NCBI RefSeq assembly: GCF_910594005.1
Contig: NC_057825.1
Location: 49,011,037 to 49,075,036 of the forward strand
Source of the DNA: Cervus elaphus
Taxonomy: Eukaryota > Chordata > Mammalia > Artiodactyla > Cervidae
DNA: 64,000 nucleotides
Direction of reading: 5' to 3'
Positions 23,450 through 33,998 of this stretch are shown here, in pieces; position 1 is the stretch's first letter, and the number at the start of each line of letters is the position of its first letter. The position numbers were made by a program, and so were the translations under genes. Below the pieces are notes generated by a model. It saw only the letters and a program-made list of their open reading frames with translations. It ran no database searches and was not told where the DNA came from.

Positions 23450-23690
23450 AGGCAATAATAATAATAAACATATATAGTAATTATAAGCACTAATACATGT
23501 CAAACATTATTCTAAACCATTTGTGTGTTTACTGATTTAATACAATAAGCCTGTGCAATCAGTACTATTTTAAGAAACAGGGAGATGTGTAATTCAGGCA
23601 CATGGCCGAGGTCACCCAGCTAGTTAGGGGAAGAGGTGGGATTTTAACCTGGTCAGTGAGGCTCAAGTCTCTCCTCTTAACTATGTTTTG
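23450..23690 (-). repeat. MIR SINE, antisense
   Basis: 'acatgtcaaacattattctaa', 'tttaagaaacagggagatgt', 'ccgaggtcacccagctagtt' and 'ggattttaacctggtcagtg' give the reverse-complement MIR order. Confidence 0.8.
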
Positions 23691-23776
23691 CTTTTGAAGA
23701 TTAAAGACCTTTGAGAATGGTGGTGGTGGGGCAGCTTTTGCAATGTTATGTTCATCATTTGAGCACAGTTACTATG

Positions 23777-23916
23777 TATGGAGAAGGAAATGGCAATCCA
23801 CTCCAGTGTTCTTGCCTGGAAAATCCTGTGGACAGAGGTGCTTGGTGGGCTATGGTCCATGGGGTTGCAAGAGTCGGACACGACTTAGCGACTAAACCAC
23901 CACCACTACCACCTCC
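23777..23916 (+). mobile_element. BovA-body SINE with (acc)n tail and 7-bp TSD
   Basis: 5'-truncated: begins 'ggagaaggaaatggcaatcc' and ends 'gactaaaccaccaccactacc'. Direct repeats atgtatg at 23774-23780 and 23917-23923 fit an insertion. Confidence 0.88.
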
Positions 23917-23923
23917 ATGTATG

Positions 23924-24659
23924 TTATCCAAGTGCATGTTCCCACTCAGATGACACCTTTCCATGAGCTGTCTGTTGTTTCCTCTAGGTCCCAAATTGTA
24001 GAGAATTACCTGGTTGTCAAATTCTCAGGAGTTTTAAAACCATGCCTCAGAGAGTAGTACACTGTAACCTAAAACAACATAATTCACAGGACAGTTTCCT
24101 AGCAAGTTGTATCCAAGCTTCCTTGACCTTATTATAGACAAACTAGATATCCTTTCTTTAAATATTTAAATTTTTATTCAAAATATTATTACAGGAGTTC
24201 TGAATAAACTGTAAAAAGAAACTTCTTTATAATCTCTTTATTTACTAAAGTATTTCTGTTCATTAATCTGTAGGTGTTTATTCAGTCCTTATCCGTATGC
24301 AGATATATTTAAAACTGATACTAAGACTAGTATATATTTCTGTTTGTTGCCTTACATTTCCTTGCTGCTAACCAGAATGTGGTTTAGAGCAGACACATAT
24401 ATTAAAACCTATTAAATGTCTCAAAGGGGAAGCAGTTACATAAACAGTTGCTTATTAACTCCGTGGAATATTGTTTTCCTACTTTTATTGTAAGAACTAT
24501 ATACAGTTCTTGGCCTTCTCAGCAACAACATGTCCTACAGTGGCATTTTTATTTCTTTTTCTCTCTGAGGAGATAATGAACCTGGATCACTTCTCAACAA
24601 CAACTTCCCTGTTAAATGATTCTTTCTCAGAATCTAAGCTTAAGATTTGGTCAGAAATG
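23924..24659. other. Anonymous sequence
   Basis: Nothing recognised. AT-rich. Confidence 0.45.
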
Positions 24660-25365
24660 CTTTAGAGTAGCAACCCGTGTCCATCAACAGAAGAATGGAT
24701 AAAAAGATGCAATATGTGGTGTATATAGTCTCAAATGGCGTATTACTCAGCCATAAACAAGCACAAAATCTTGCCGCTTGGAAAACATGGAGATTATTAT
24801 GGTAAGTGAAATAAGTCAGACAGAGAAAAACAAATGCCATGTAATCTCACTTCTATGTGGAATTTAATAAAACAAAGAAGCAACCAAAATAAAATAGAAA
24901 GCCTTATAGCGAGCAGACTGGTGAATGCCAGAGAGAAGTGGGTGAGGGGTTGGGCAAATATGTGAAAGAGATTGAGAGGTACAAAATTCCAGTTATAAAA
25001 TAAGTCATGGGGGTGTATTTCAGTGAAAAGAGTAGAGTCAATAATGTATAATAATTTTGTATGGTGACACATAGTTACAGAAAGGTGGTGATCATCTCAA
25101 TGTATTTAAATGTTGAATTACTATGTGGCACACATGAAATTAACATTATGTACGTCAACTTCGTGTGCATGCTAAGTCACTTCAGTTGTGTCTGACTCTT
25201 TGCGCTCCTATGGACTGTAACCCTCTAGGCTCCTATGTCCATGGGATTCTTCCCAACCCAGGGACTGAACCTGTGTCTCTAACATCTCCTGATTGGCAGA
25301 CAGATTCTTTAGCACTAGCACCACCTGGGAAGTCCATGTCAACTGTACCTCAACTAAAATGACTT
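24660..25365 (+). mobile_element. Old L1 3' end, split by a SINE
   Basis: 'caacccgtgtccatcaacag', 'tggataaaaagatgcaatat', 'attactcagccataaacaag', 'gtgaaataagtcagacagag' and 'tcaataatgtataataattt' follow the ORF2 C-terminus into the L1 3' UTR. Sense, non-coding. A Bov-tA SINE is inserted at 25161-25337, after which 'tgtacctcaactaaaatg' is the L1 terminus. Confidence 0.85.
25161..25337 (-). mobile_element. Bov-tA SINE with internal deletion and 7-bp TSD
   Basis: Antisense. Flanked by gtcaact at 25154-25160 and 25338-25344. About 50 bp of the BovA/head junction is missing: 'ccatgggattctt' runs straight into 'cccaacccaggg'. The two edges carry similar words in a complete SINE (gggattct and gggatct), so deletion between short direct repeats is likely. 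Confidence 0.9.
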
Positions 25366-25436
25366 CAAGGCCAGTCACAGTGGTATGAATTTATGGAATT
25401 TTTGAAAAGAAGAAAATCTGATGTCTGTGTTTACTG

Positions 25437-25438
<2 letters not shown>

Positions 25439-25475
<37 letters not shown>

Positions 25476-25498
25476 TGTGTGCACATGTGCATGCATGC
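25439..25498. repeat. (GT)n microsatellite
   Basis: About 17 perfect GT units from 25439, then interrupted (gagtgtgtgcacatgtgc) and ending in (catg)n. It abuts the left edge of the zinc-finger relic. Confidence 0.95.
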
Positions 25499-25499
25499 A

Positions 25500-26411
25500 T
25501 TTCTCTCCAGTACCAGGTCTCAAATGCATTGTAGGGTAATAACATGATTTATTGGTTTAAAATATTTCTACACAGATGAAACTTACAGAGCTTCTCTCCA
25601 AAATAATTTCTTTGATACAAAATAAAATTATTGGTGACTAATTTTTCATATTTATTATATTAGTAAGTGTTTTCTCTAATATGACTTTTAGTACCTTATA
25701 ATGTTAAAGCCATTAAGAAGTACAAATAGAGAATTCTGGCTGAAGAAAATTCCACATTGATTACATACTCTTTCAGTATATGTTATTTGATGCTCAGTAA
25801 GGTTTTTCTTATGGATGAAGTCTTTCCAGAATTTGACAACATCTTATAATTGCTTTCCATATGAATTTTTCAATGAAAATTAGGGCAGAAGTCTGGCTCA
25901 AACGTTTTCCACACTGATGGCATTCATATGACTTCTCTCCTTTATGGGTTGTCTGGTGTGAGAAAAGGTGACAGTTTCAATAAAATTGTTTTCCATAATC
26001 TTCCCACTCATGGTTTCATCCAGTTGTGAATTTTGTAATGCTTAGTGAGGTGAGATCTCTGTTTTATTTTAAGAGTTCCTACATTCATTTCATTCATAGG
26101 GACGCCCTCTTATATATGAGTTCTCTGATACATAATGAAATAGGTGTTCTGTCTGAAAGATTCTTCACATTCAGGACTTTGCTAAGGTTTCTTTCTGGTA
26201 TGAGTTATCTTATATCTAATAAGCTTATAGATATGAAAAATACTTTTCCTCACTGATTGTGTGTATATAGTTTGTCCCCAGTATGAGTTCTCTAATGTGC
26301 AAAAAAAGCATAGAAGCAGCCAAAGACTTTTCCATAGACTTCCACATTCTTTATATGCATAGGTTCCTCACCAGTATGATTTATGTGATGTCAGGGGGTA
26401 ACAACCGCATT
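25500..26411 (-). pseudogene. Decayed C2H2 zinc-finger array (ZNF pseudogene), antisense
   Basis: On the minus strand the HTGEKPY-type inter-finger linker recurs in degraded form. On the plus strand these are seen as 'ctctccagtatgagttctct'-like words near 26371, 26278, 26195, 26110, 26020, 25938, 25857, 25772, 25674, 25599 and 25507. Spacing is about 81-97 bp, close to the 84 bp of one 28-residue finger. The clearest unit, about 25880-25955, translates THKGEKSYECHQCGKRLSQ, with linker, C-x2-C pair and GK spacer intact. Frameshifts and stops occur throughout, so no protein can be made. In the family such arrays bind DNA, usually downstream of a KRAB domain, but no KRAB or other exon is visible. 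A Tigger transposon cuts the array at 26412, and a further degraded linker may continue at 29334-29410. Confidence 0.85.
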
Positions 26412-26593
26412 CAGGCATCCCTCATTTTATCATTATTCAGTGTATTGCTGTTTTTTTTTTTTTTTCTTTGAAGTTTTGTGGCAACCCTTCCCCAAGGTCT
26501 ATCAAGGCCATTTTTACCCAACAGTATTTGTTTACCTCCTGTCTGTTTCACATTTTGGCTAATTCTCAAAATATTTCACCCTCTACCAGCAAC

Positions 26594-28832
26594 AATAAGC
26601 AGGGTGACAACATACAGCCTTGACGTACTCCTTTTCCTGTTTGGAACCAGTCTGTTGTTCCATGTCCAGTTCTAACTGGTGCTTCCTGACCTGCATACAG
26701 GTTTCTCAAGAGGCAGGTCAGGTGGTCTGGTATTCCCATCTCCTTCAGAATTCTCCACAGTTTATTGTGATCCACACAGTCAAAGGCTTTGGCATAGTCA
26801 ATACAGCAGAAATAGAGGTTTTTCTGGAATTCTTGCTTTTTTGATGATCCAGCGGATGTTGGCAATTTGATCTCTGGTTCCTCTGCCTTTTCTAAATCCA
26901 GCTTGAACATCTGGAAGTTCACAGTTCACATACTGTTGAAGCCTGGCTTGGAGAATTTTGAGCATTACTTTACTAGCATGTGAGATGAATGCAATTGCAT
27001 AATAGTTTGAGCATTCTTTGGCATCACCGTTCTGCGCGATTGGAGTGAAAACTGACTTTTTCCAGTCCTGTGGCCACTGCTGAGTTTTCCAAAATGCTGG
27101 CATATTGAGTGCAGCAATTTCACAACATCATCTTTTAGGATTTGACATGGCTCAACTGCAATTCCATCACCTCCCCTAGCTTTGTTTGTAGTGATGCTTC
27201 CTAAGGCCCACTTGACTTCACATTCCAGGATGTCTGGCTCTAGGTGAGTGATCACACCATTGTGATGATCTGGGTCATGAAGATCTTTTTTGTACAGTTC
27301 TTCTGTGTACTCTTGCCACCTCTTCTTAATATCTTCTGCTTCTGTTAGGTCCATACCATTTCTGTCCTTTATTGTGCCCAGCTTTGCATGAAATGTTCCC
27401 TTGGTATCTCTAATTATCTTGAAGATATTTATAGTCTTTCCCATTCTATTTTCCTGTATTTCTTTGCACTGATCACTGAGGAAGGCTTTCTTATCTCTCC
27501 TTGCTATTCTTTGGAACTCTGCCTTCAAATGAGTATATCTTTCCTTTTCTCCTTTGCTTTTCGCTTCTCTTCTTTTCACAGCTATTTGTAAGGCCTCCTC
27601 ACACAGCCATTTTGCTTTTTTGCATTTCTTTTCCTTGGGGATGGTCTTGATCCTTGTCTCCTATACAATGTTATGAACCTCCGTCCATAGTTCATCAGGC
27701 ACTCTATCAGATCTAATCCCTTGAATCTATTTGTTACCTCCACTGTATAATCATAAGGGGTTTGATTTAGGTCATACCTTAATGGTATAGTGGTTTTCCT
27801 TACTTTCTTCAATTTAAGTCTGAATTTGACAATAAAGAGTTCATGGTCTGTGCCATAGCCAGCTCCTGGTCTTGTTTTTGCTGACTGTATAGAACTTCTC
27901 CATCTTTGGCCACAAAGAATATGAAAGGAGTACATTTAGGCTATATATTGTCACCCTGCTTATTTAACTTATATGCAGAGTACATCATGAGAAATGCTGG
28001 GCTAGATGAAGCACAACCTGGAATCAAGATTGCCGGGAGAAATATCAATAACCTCAGATATGCAGATGACACCACACTTACGACAGAAAGCGAAGAACTA
28101 AAGAGCCTCTTGATGAAAGTGAAAGAGGAGAGTGAAAAAGTTGGCTTAAAACTCAATATCCAGAAAACTGAGATCATGGCACCTGGTCCCATCACTTCAT
28201 GACAAATAGATGAGAAACAATAGAAACAGTTGATGGACTTTATTTCTGGGGCTCCAATACCACTGCAGATGGTGATTGCAGCCATGAAATTAAAAGACAC
28301 TTGCTCCTTGAAGGAAAACGATGACAAACCTAGATAGCATATTAAAAAGCAGAGACATTACTTTGACAACAAAAGTCCCTCTAGTCAAAGGTATGGTTTT
28401 TCCAGTAGTCATGTATGTATGAGAGAGTTGGACTGTAAAGAAAGCTGAGTGCCAAAGAGTTGATGCTTTTGAACTGTGGTGTTGGAGAAGACTCTTGAGA
28501 GTCCCTTGGACTGCAAGGAGATCCAACCAGTCCATCCTAAAGGAAATCAGTCCTGAATATTCATTGGAAGGACTGATGCTGAAGCTGAAACTCCAATACT
28601 TTGAGCACCTGATGTGAAGAACTGACCCATTTGAAAAGACCCTACTGCTGGGAAAGATTGAGGAGGGCAGGATGAGAAGGGGACGACAGAGGATGAGATG
28701 GTTGGATGCTATCACTGACTCAATGGACATGAGTTTGAGTAATCTCTGGGAGTTGGCAATGGACAGGGAGTTTGCTGTGCTGCGATTCATGGGGTCGCAA
28801 AGAGTCAGACATGATTGAGTGACTGAACTGAC
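26594..28832 (+). mobile_element. BovB with 5' inversion (twin-primed), inside Tigger
   Basis: The left part, 26594-27922, is antisense BovB. It runs from the RT motif-B region back to the region just after the endonuclease ('ccatctttggccacaaagaa'). At 27922/27923 the orientation flips, and 27923-28832 is sense BovB from 'aaaggagtac' to the true 3' end ('gactgaactgacc'). The two parts are complementary portions of one element and overlap by about 40 bp around 'gtcaccctgcttatt'. This is the hallmark of twin priming. Candidate weak TSD: accag(c)aa at 26585-26592 and accagaa at 28836-28842. Open antisense pieces (26965-27579, 204 residues; 26566-26922) are linker/RT remnants. Confidence 0.88.
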
Positions 28833-29018
28833 CGAACCAGAAAAAGAACAAACTATGACTTGCTGAAGCTCAGATAGTGGTTAGCATTTTTTAAGCAATA
28901 AAATACTTTTTACTTAATGGATATATTCTTTTTTTAGGCTGTGTGCTATTGCACACTTAATAGCATACAGTATAATGTAAACATGTACAGTATAATATAA
29001 ACATGTTATATGCACCAA

Positions 29019-29237
29019 GGGCTTCCCAGCTGGTGCTAGAGGTAAAGAATCTGCCTGCCAGTGCAGGAGATGCATAAGACACAGGTTTGATCCCTCTGTC
29101 GGGAAGATCCTCTGGAAAAGGAAATGGCATCCTACTCCAGTATTATTGCCTGGGAAATTCCATGGACTGAGGAACCTGGCAGGTTACAGTCCATGGGGTC
29201 ACAAAGAGTTGGATTCAGTGGAGCACAACACAGCAAC
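29019..29237 (+). mobile_element. Bov-tA SINE in Tigger, 11-bp TSD
   Basis: Full-length sense copy (head 'gggcttcccagctggtgcta', tail 'gagcacaacacagcaac'). Perfect duplication atatgcaccaa at 29008-29018 and 29238-29248. Confidence 0.95.
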
Positions 29238-29413
29238 ATATGCACCAAAAATTCATGTGACTTATTGTGTTGCAGTATTTGCTTTATTGCATTGATCTGG
29301 AACTAAAGTTGCAGTTTCTCTGAGGTATGCCTGTGTTGTTTATATTCATTGGGCTTGTGTTTTTATTTATACCCTCAGATGTACCAAGGGATGTACTATT
29401 AGTAAAAAAAAGT

Positions 29414-29418
<5 letters not shown>

Positions 29419-29455
<37 letters not shown>
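29419..29455. repeat. (TA)n microsatellite
   Basis: About 18 uninterrupted AT/TA dinucleotides. Confidence 0.95.
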
Positions 29456-29459
<4 letters not shown>

Positions 29460-31508
29460 GTTCATTTGTTCATCATTTGTTCAGTTATCTCCTGCTGGAG
29501 TTCTTGCAAATTGAACAAAATGACTGTTTGTACAAAATATTTGGCTATATTTATTTTTTCTTATTTACATAGCTTTCCTTATGTCCGCTAAGTTAAACTG
29601 TATTTTAAACTTTTAACATGTGAGTCATATTTATAGACCTACTCCCTAAGCATAGCTAAGCAGGAAGAATGCTATCTCCTTAGTATTAACCATTTCCATA
29701 GACTCTCCTAAGTAAGTACTTTCTTTCGGGTGAATGCAACTTGCCTGAAATGTCTGTCCTCATTCTTGCAATAATTGTTCAACTTGCCTTTACATTTCCA
29801 GGCTCTTAATGATAGGTACTAGAAATCATTTCTTACCATTTCTTCCATTTAAATGTCATAGAACTATTTATCTTCAAAAGTGCTGTTATTGAAGATTAAT
29901 GATTTAATTTCAGCTACAGTCTCTGAGTCTGGCCAGGTCTTTTGGTGGCTCGTTCTATCAGCCTTGGTTATTCCAAGTAGAGGGTTCACTTCTGTTTGGA
30001 AAGCTGATGCCCCAGGGAGTCCATGTTCTTATATTTATCAAGCATCACATTTTTGTAAACGACCTGCTAGGCAGTGGGTGCAGCAGCTCTTGCTCCTCCT
30101 TGCAGTTCACAACCATTTCCTAAAGGTTACCCATGTGTGGAATTAGACAGTTATTGACTCAGCTTCTGTTCCTTCCTCTTTCTTGATGGATTTCTTGAGT
30201 TGGTGGAGAGACCTGAAAATGCAACACTTCCCATCAAGCCGGGGCAGTTTGGCTCGGCCTATGCCTGCATCTCTTGACCTGATTCACGCGTGGCAAGGTC
30301 CAGCTGCTGTAGCCTTCTCCACGTCACCTCTCTAGTCCCACTCCCAGGCACTTGGACTGACCCATGCCCAGTGCTGCCAACTTGCACAGAAATGTCTTAA
30401 AGAAAGGGCTATTCATCCTGATAAACATTATTGTAATATGAGGATTATGTGTCCACAGGTCATGCAAGATATAAGAATGTTTTGGAACTCAGATCTACTT
30501 CTGATTACTCATACAAAAACTACTGATTGTAAATTCTTCTTTTTATATTTCACTTTACTCACTTAAAAATAGGTATTGTAGCATAGGGATTAGAAATCTG
30601 ATTTAGACAGCAGAGTGTTTTTAAAACAATGAACTTAAAAGTCTTTGGGTGGAGGTTTATTGTCTAGTTCCTCTGGCTGCCATAACTACTCTGACACTTA
30701 GCACATGGGTCAGGGCAGGATTCATACATGTGGAATGTGCTGACTGCAGAGCCCAAAACATTTTTTCTTCTTGCTCATCTGGCCTGACTTGATTTCACTG
30801 ACATAGGAGACAAATGTCATGTTTTTCAGAACTTCCAGGATGATTCAGCTCTCTTCAGAATTCAGTATGACGGAAGACAAGAGAGTTAATGTAGCCCTAG
30901 TGCAAGGCCATACATATATGATGTTTTTCTTCCTGTGTAAATATAAATGGCTTCTGAACATACTTAACAGAGTTAGTAAAGAATCTATTAACTAGTTCAG
31001 TAACTGTACACGTAACTCTGTGTTAATCAGTTGTAGTTAGAATACCTACTGTATTTCACACCGTGGCTGCACTTGGGGTTACATCTTGATTATGTTTGTG
31101 GTAGTTTACTGTCACGTTCCAGGTCCCAGAGGGTTTTTGTAGAAGTCAGTCTTCCGAAATAAATAGGGACATGATGGGGATCATTTCCCCTGGATCCTTT
31201 AGATCTTTATAGTTCACACTAACTTCTGCTATTCACCCTATTAGCAGATATTGTTTGTTGTATGACATCTTGAAAGAACCAGGAGGAAGGCAGTATCTAA
31301 GATTTTGACTGGCTCTTTTCTTCTGTATTATTTGAAAATAAAATAAGCATTTTATTTTAAAGGACAGTGAGCCAGACTGGGAATTCAGGTGTCTGCAAGT
31401 GTGTTTATTTCAGTTATACTTTCAGACCACTGACTGTCACCACTGGCTGGATCCATAGACCCAGTGGACCTGCTGTGAACCAGACCTGAGCTAGGATTCC
31501 TTCTGTTG
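29456..31508. other. Anonymous sequence with a GC-rich patch
   Basis: No element assigned. About 30190-30400 is unusually GC-rich for the neighbourhood (aagccggggcagtttggctc, gattcacgcgtggcaaggtc) with several CpGs, possibly an unrecognised old LTR or other repeat. I found no supported exon. Confidence 0.4.
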
Positions 31509-31702
31509 AAAGTGAAAGTCGCTCAGTTGTGTCCGACTCTTTGTGACGCAATGGACTATACAGTCCGTGGAATTCTCCAGGCCAGAATACTGGAGTCGGT
31601 AGCCTTTCCCTTATCCAGGGGGTCTTCCCAACCCAGGGATCGAACCCAGGTCTACCCACATTGCAGGTGAATTATTTATCAGCTGAGCCACAAGGAAAGC
31701 CC
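31509..31702 (-). mobile_element. Bov-tA SINE
   Basis: Antisense. The tail-side 'gaaagtgaaagtcgctcagt' is the complement of the (tttcac)n tail. The short body 'actatacagtccgtggaatt' marks the subfamily that lacks the 'gaggagcctggcggg' segment. Head 'gggatcgaacccaggtct' to 'ctgagccacaaggaaagccc'. A young-looking subfamily. Confidence 0.93.
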
Positions 31703-33516
31703 GACACTCTAGTGGAGGGTGGACGTGATGGTGTTTCCAGTTCCCAGAGAGCACTGCTAATTCATAGTCTGTGTCTAACAGTTCTCAGAATGTCTAGTTT
31801 GCCCCTTTCATTACTAGGTGGCTGCATTGATCCTCAGCTGATCTCACTCAGAGCTGTGAAGTTAAAATGGTCTCTCAGAGTTATTCTGTTTGAGGTAAAA
31901 GGATCACATCGTTGAACCCCTAGATGGACCAGTCACTGAGTGCAATCTTTTCCTGGGGAGAATGCATAACTGTGGCAAGTATGTTCCTGCAGTCAAAGAA
32001 AGAGACTCAGACATAAACCATCAATAAATCTCTCTCCAAATATCTGGCAAAATGAGGATTTTGTCCCTGAGAAGGAGATCTGGGCAGCACACCGCAGCAT
32101 CCCTTGCAAAACCACAACCAAATTATAATAGCAGAACGTGATGAAATATAAGAAAAGAAGTAAGGTAGTGAGAAGGCCAAATATCAGAACACTTCACCTT
32201 GTAGCATTATCACAGCATCACTGAATGTAACGTTCATTCATTAATTGACAGTTTATACCAAGTACCTCACATTGTGACCAAGGTTAGGGGTTCTGCCATT
32301 ATTTGGTTGAGTGATAAAAGAACCCAAGTCTGCTTCCAAGGACTGCTGTGCCCTTTCTACTAAAATTAAAGGTCTTTTAGAAAACTTTAACCAAAGTAAT
32401 TGCCTAAAGGTGGAGAAATAAAGTACATTAGATCAGTGATTCAAGTCAGTGTGAGACATTTAGATAAATAAGAATTATTATTATTCCAGGAAGTGAGAGC
32501 AATTTGGACTTGTTGTTACAATTGTATCTTTTAATATTTTATACTATTTGGCGATCTCTCTCCCCCCAACCCCCGCCCTCTCTCCATGTATATATATATG
32601 TATATATATATACACACACACACATATATTCAAATAGCTTTTGGTTGTTGAATGATTATATTTGATCTGCTGTCTTATGCTTCAGTATGACATACTGTTA
32701 ATGTAAAGCCTTTGCTACATTTAGCAAAGGTGAATGGAGAACTGTTTGTCACTTATTTGCTGGCCCCTCTTCATGAACCTTGATGCCCAATGGTATGTGA
32801 AATTTTGTTTTGAGTGGCTGTTAACAGTATTAATAACTTCTTATATGTTGAAGTGAAATGACATTGCAGCATCATTTGAGGAAAATCCCTGAACATCAGT
32901 TTGCATTAATTCCTAGAAATATCTCCTTTAAGATTGTTTAGGGGAAAAAATGTATGGAGATCCTTAACATTTTGAGAGGACATGTGCTACATAATGTTAA
33001 AGTATAGTTTTGAACACTTTAGTTTGGAGAACAGTGAGATCAGCCCAGGGATAATTCTAGATGTTGTCTTCTAGCGGGACTGACACATTGAGTTATTGAG
33101 GTTAGTTTTGGTATACCAGAGTCAACTAGCCCAGAAAATCTGGATTCAACTTCTTTTCAGTTGTCAAGGTTCCTATATGGATATCTCTGTAAAAAAATAA
33201 AAATAGGTTATTAGGAAAGGAGACCTGACTTAACCTCATCCAAAGTGTCAGATTGCACTAGATATTCTGTTGATCTAAATGAATCCTCTTCTCAAAACAG
33301 TCCCACAAAAATGGGAATTATTGTTCCTATTTCATAACTGAGAAAAATGGTGATAATGTCCATGGTCTTGGATTTGTTCTTTTTATTTTCTTTCTTTGTA
33401 GCTTTGCCTTGTCCTGTCCAAAAGAGGCATGAAACAAAATCCAGAGAGCTAAATGGGTATTAAATCTATTGATATTTGGTATCAGGGTATTTGAAACATC
33501 ATTTTGAAATGATATA
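31703..33516. other. Anonymous sequence with possible MIR pieces
   Basis: Two stretches look like antisense MIR fragments: about 32280-32360 ('aacccaagtctgcttccaag') and about 33260-33350 ('ttattgttcctatttcataa / ctgag'). A C-rich plus (TA)n/(CA)n low-complexity block lies at 32560-32630. Otherwise nothing recognised. Confidence 0.45.
32556..32630. repeat. Low-complexity C-rich tract and (TA)n(CA)n
   Basis: 'ctccccccaacccccgccct' followed by an alternating tatatatg/tatatata and acacacacac run. Confidence 0.9.
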
Positions 33517-33996
33517 CAGTTGACTCTTGAACAATATGTGTTTGAACTCCATGGGTCCATCTACATGTGGATTTTTTTTCAATAAATATGTACTATAGTA
33601 CTACAAGATGGATGGTTGCTTGAATCCTCAGCTTTGGAACCACAGATACGGAGGGTTGACTGTAAAATTATACAGGGCTTACAGGGATTTTTTACTTGGA
33701 TTGGGGATGTTCAGTGCCCCCAATCCCTGCATTGTTCATGCATGTGTGCTCCATGCATGCCAAGTCACTTCAGTGCTGTCCAACTCTTTGCAACCCATGG
33801 GCTGTAGTCCTACAGGCTCCTCTCTCCATGGAATTCTCTAAGCAAGAATACTGGAGTGGGTTGCTGTCTCTTCTGCAGGGGATCTTCCCAACCCAGGGAT
33901 CGAACCTGTGTCTCTGACATTTCCCACATTGGCAGGTGGGTTCTTTACCACTAGTGCCACCTGGGAAGCCCAAATACATTGTTCATGGGGAAACTG
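33517..33996 (+). mobile_element. Tigger-like MITE with TA duplication, split by SINE
   Basis: Begins cagttgactcttgaacaa and ends with the imperfect inverse 'ttgttcatggggaaactg'. It is bounded on both sides by the dinucleotide TA (33515-33516, 33997-33998), the Tc1/mariner target duplication. The internal words 'gtttgaactccatgggtcca' and 'ttcaataaatatgtactata' are familiar from an abundant eutherian MITE of the Tigger group. A Bov-tA SINE (33741-33976) separates the last about 20 bp. Confidence 0.8.
33741..33976 (-). mobile_element. Bov-tA SINE in MITE, 11-bp TSD
   Basis: Antisense full-length copy (3' side 'catgccaagtcacttcagtg', 5' head 'agtgccacctgggaagccc'). Perfect duplication cattgttcatg at 33730-33740 and 33977-33987. 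Confidence 0.96.
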
Positions 33997-33998
33997 TA

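Larger units (their letters stand above)
26412..29333 (+). mobile_element. Tigger-type DNA transposon (non-autonomous), split by BovB and a SINE
   Basis: Left terminus caggcatccctc (26412-26423) and right terminus gaggtatgcctg (29322-29333) form the Tigger terminal inverted repeat CAGGCATACCTC with one mismatch. Left interior: 'gttttgtggcaacccttc', 'ggccatttttacccaacag', 'cacattttggctaattctca' (to about 26580). Right interior: 'gacttgctgaagctcagata', 'gctattgcacacttaatagc', 'gctttattgcattgatctgg'. Only short ends remain, with no transposase ORF. Tigger belongs to the Tc1/mariner superfamily. It sits inside the zinc-finger relic, so the relic is older. Confidence 0.88.

Noticed and set aside
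26412..28832. Interpretation as two independent BovB insertions of opposite orientation
   Set aside because: The two parts cover complementary stretches of the element with a short overlap at the join, and lie together inside one gap of a Tigger element. One twin-primed event is simpler, though not proven because the TSD is weak.
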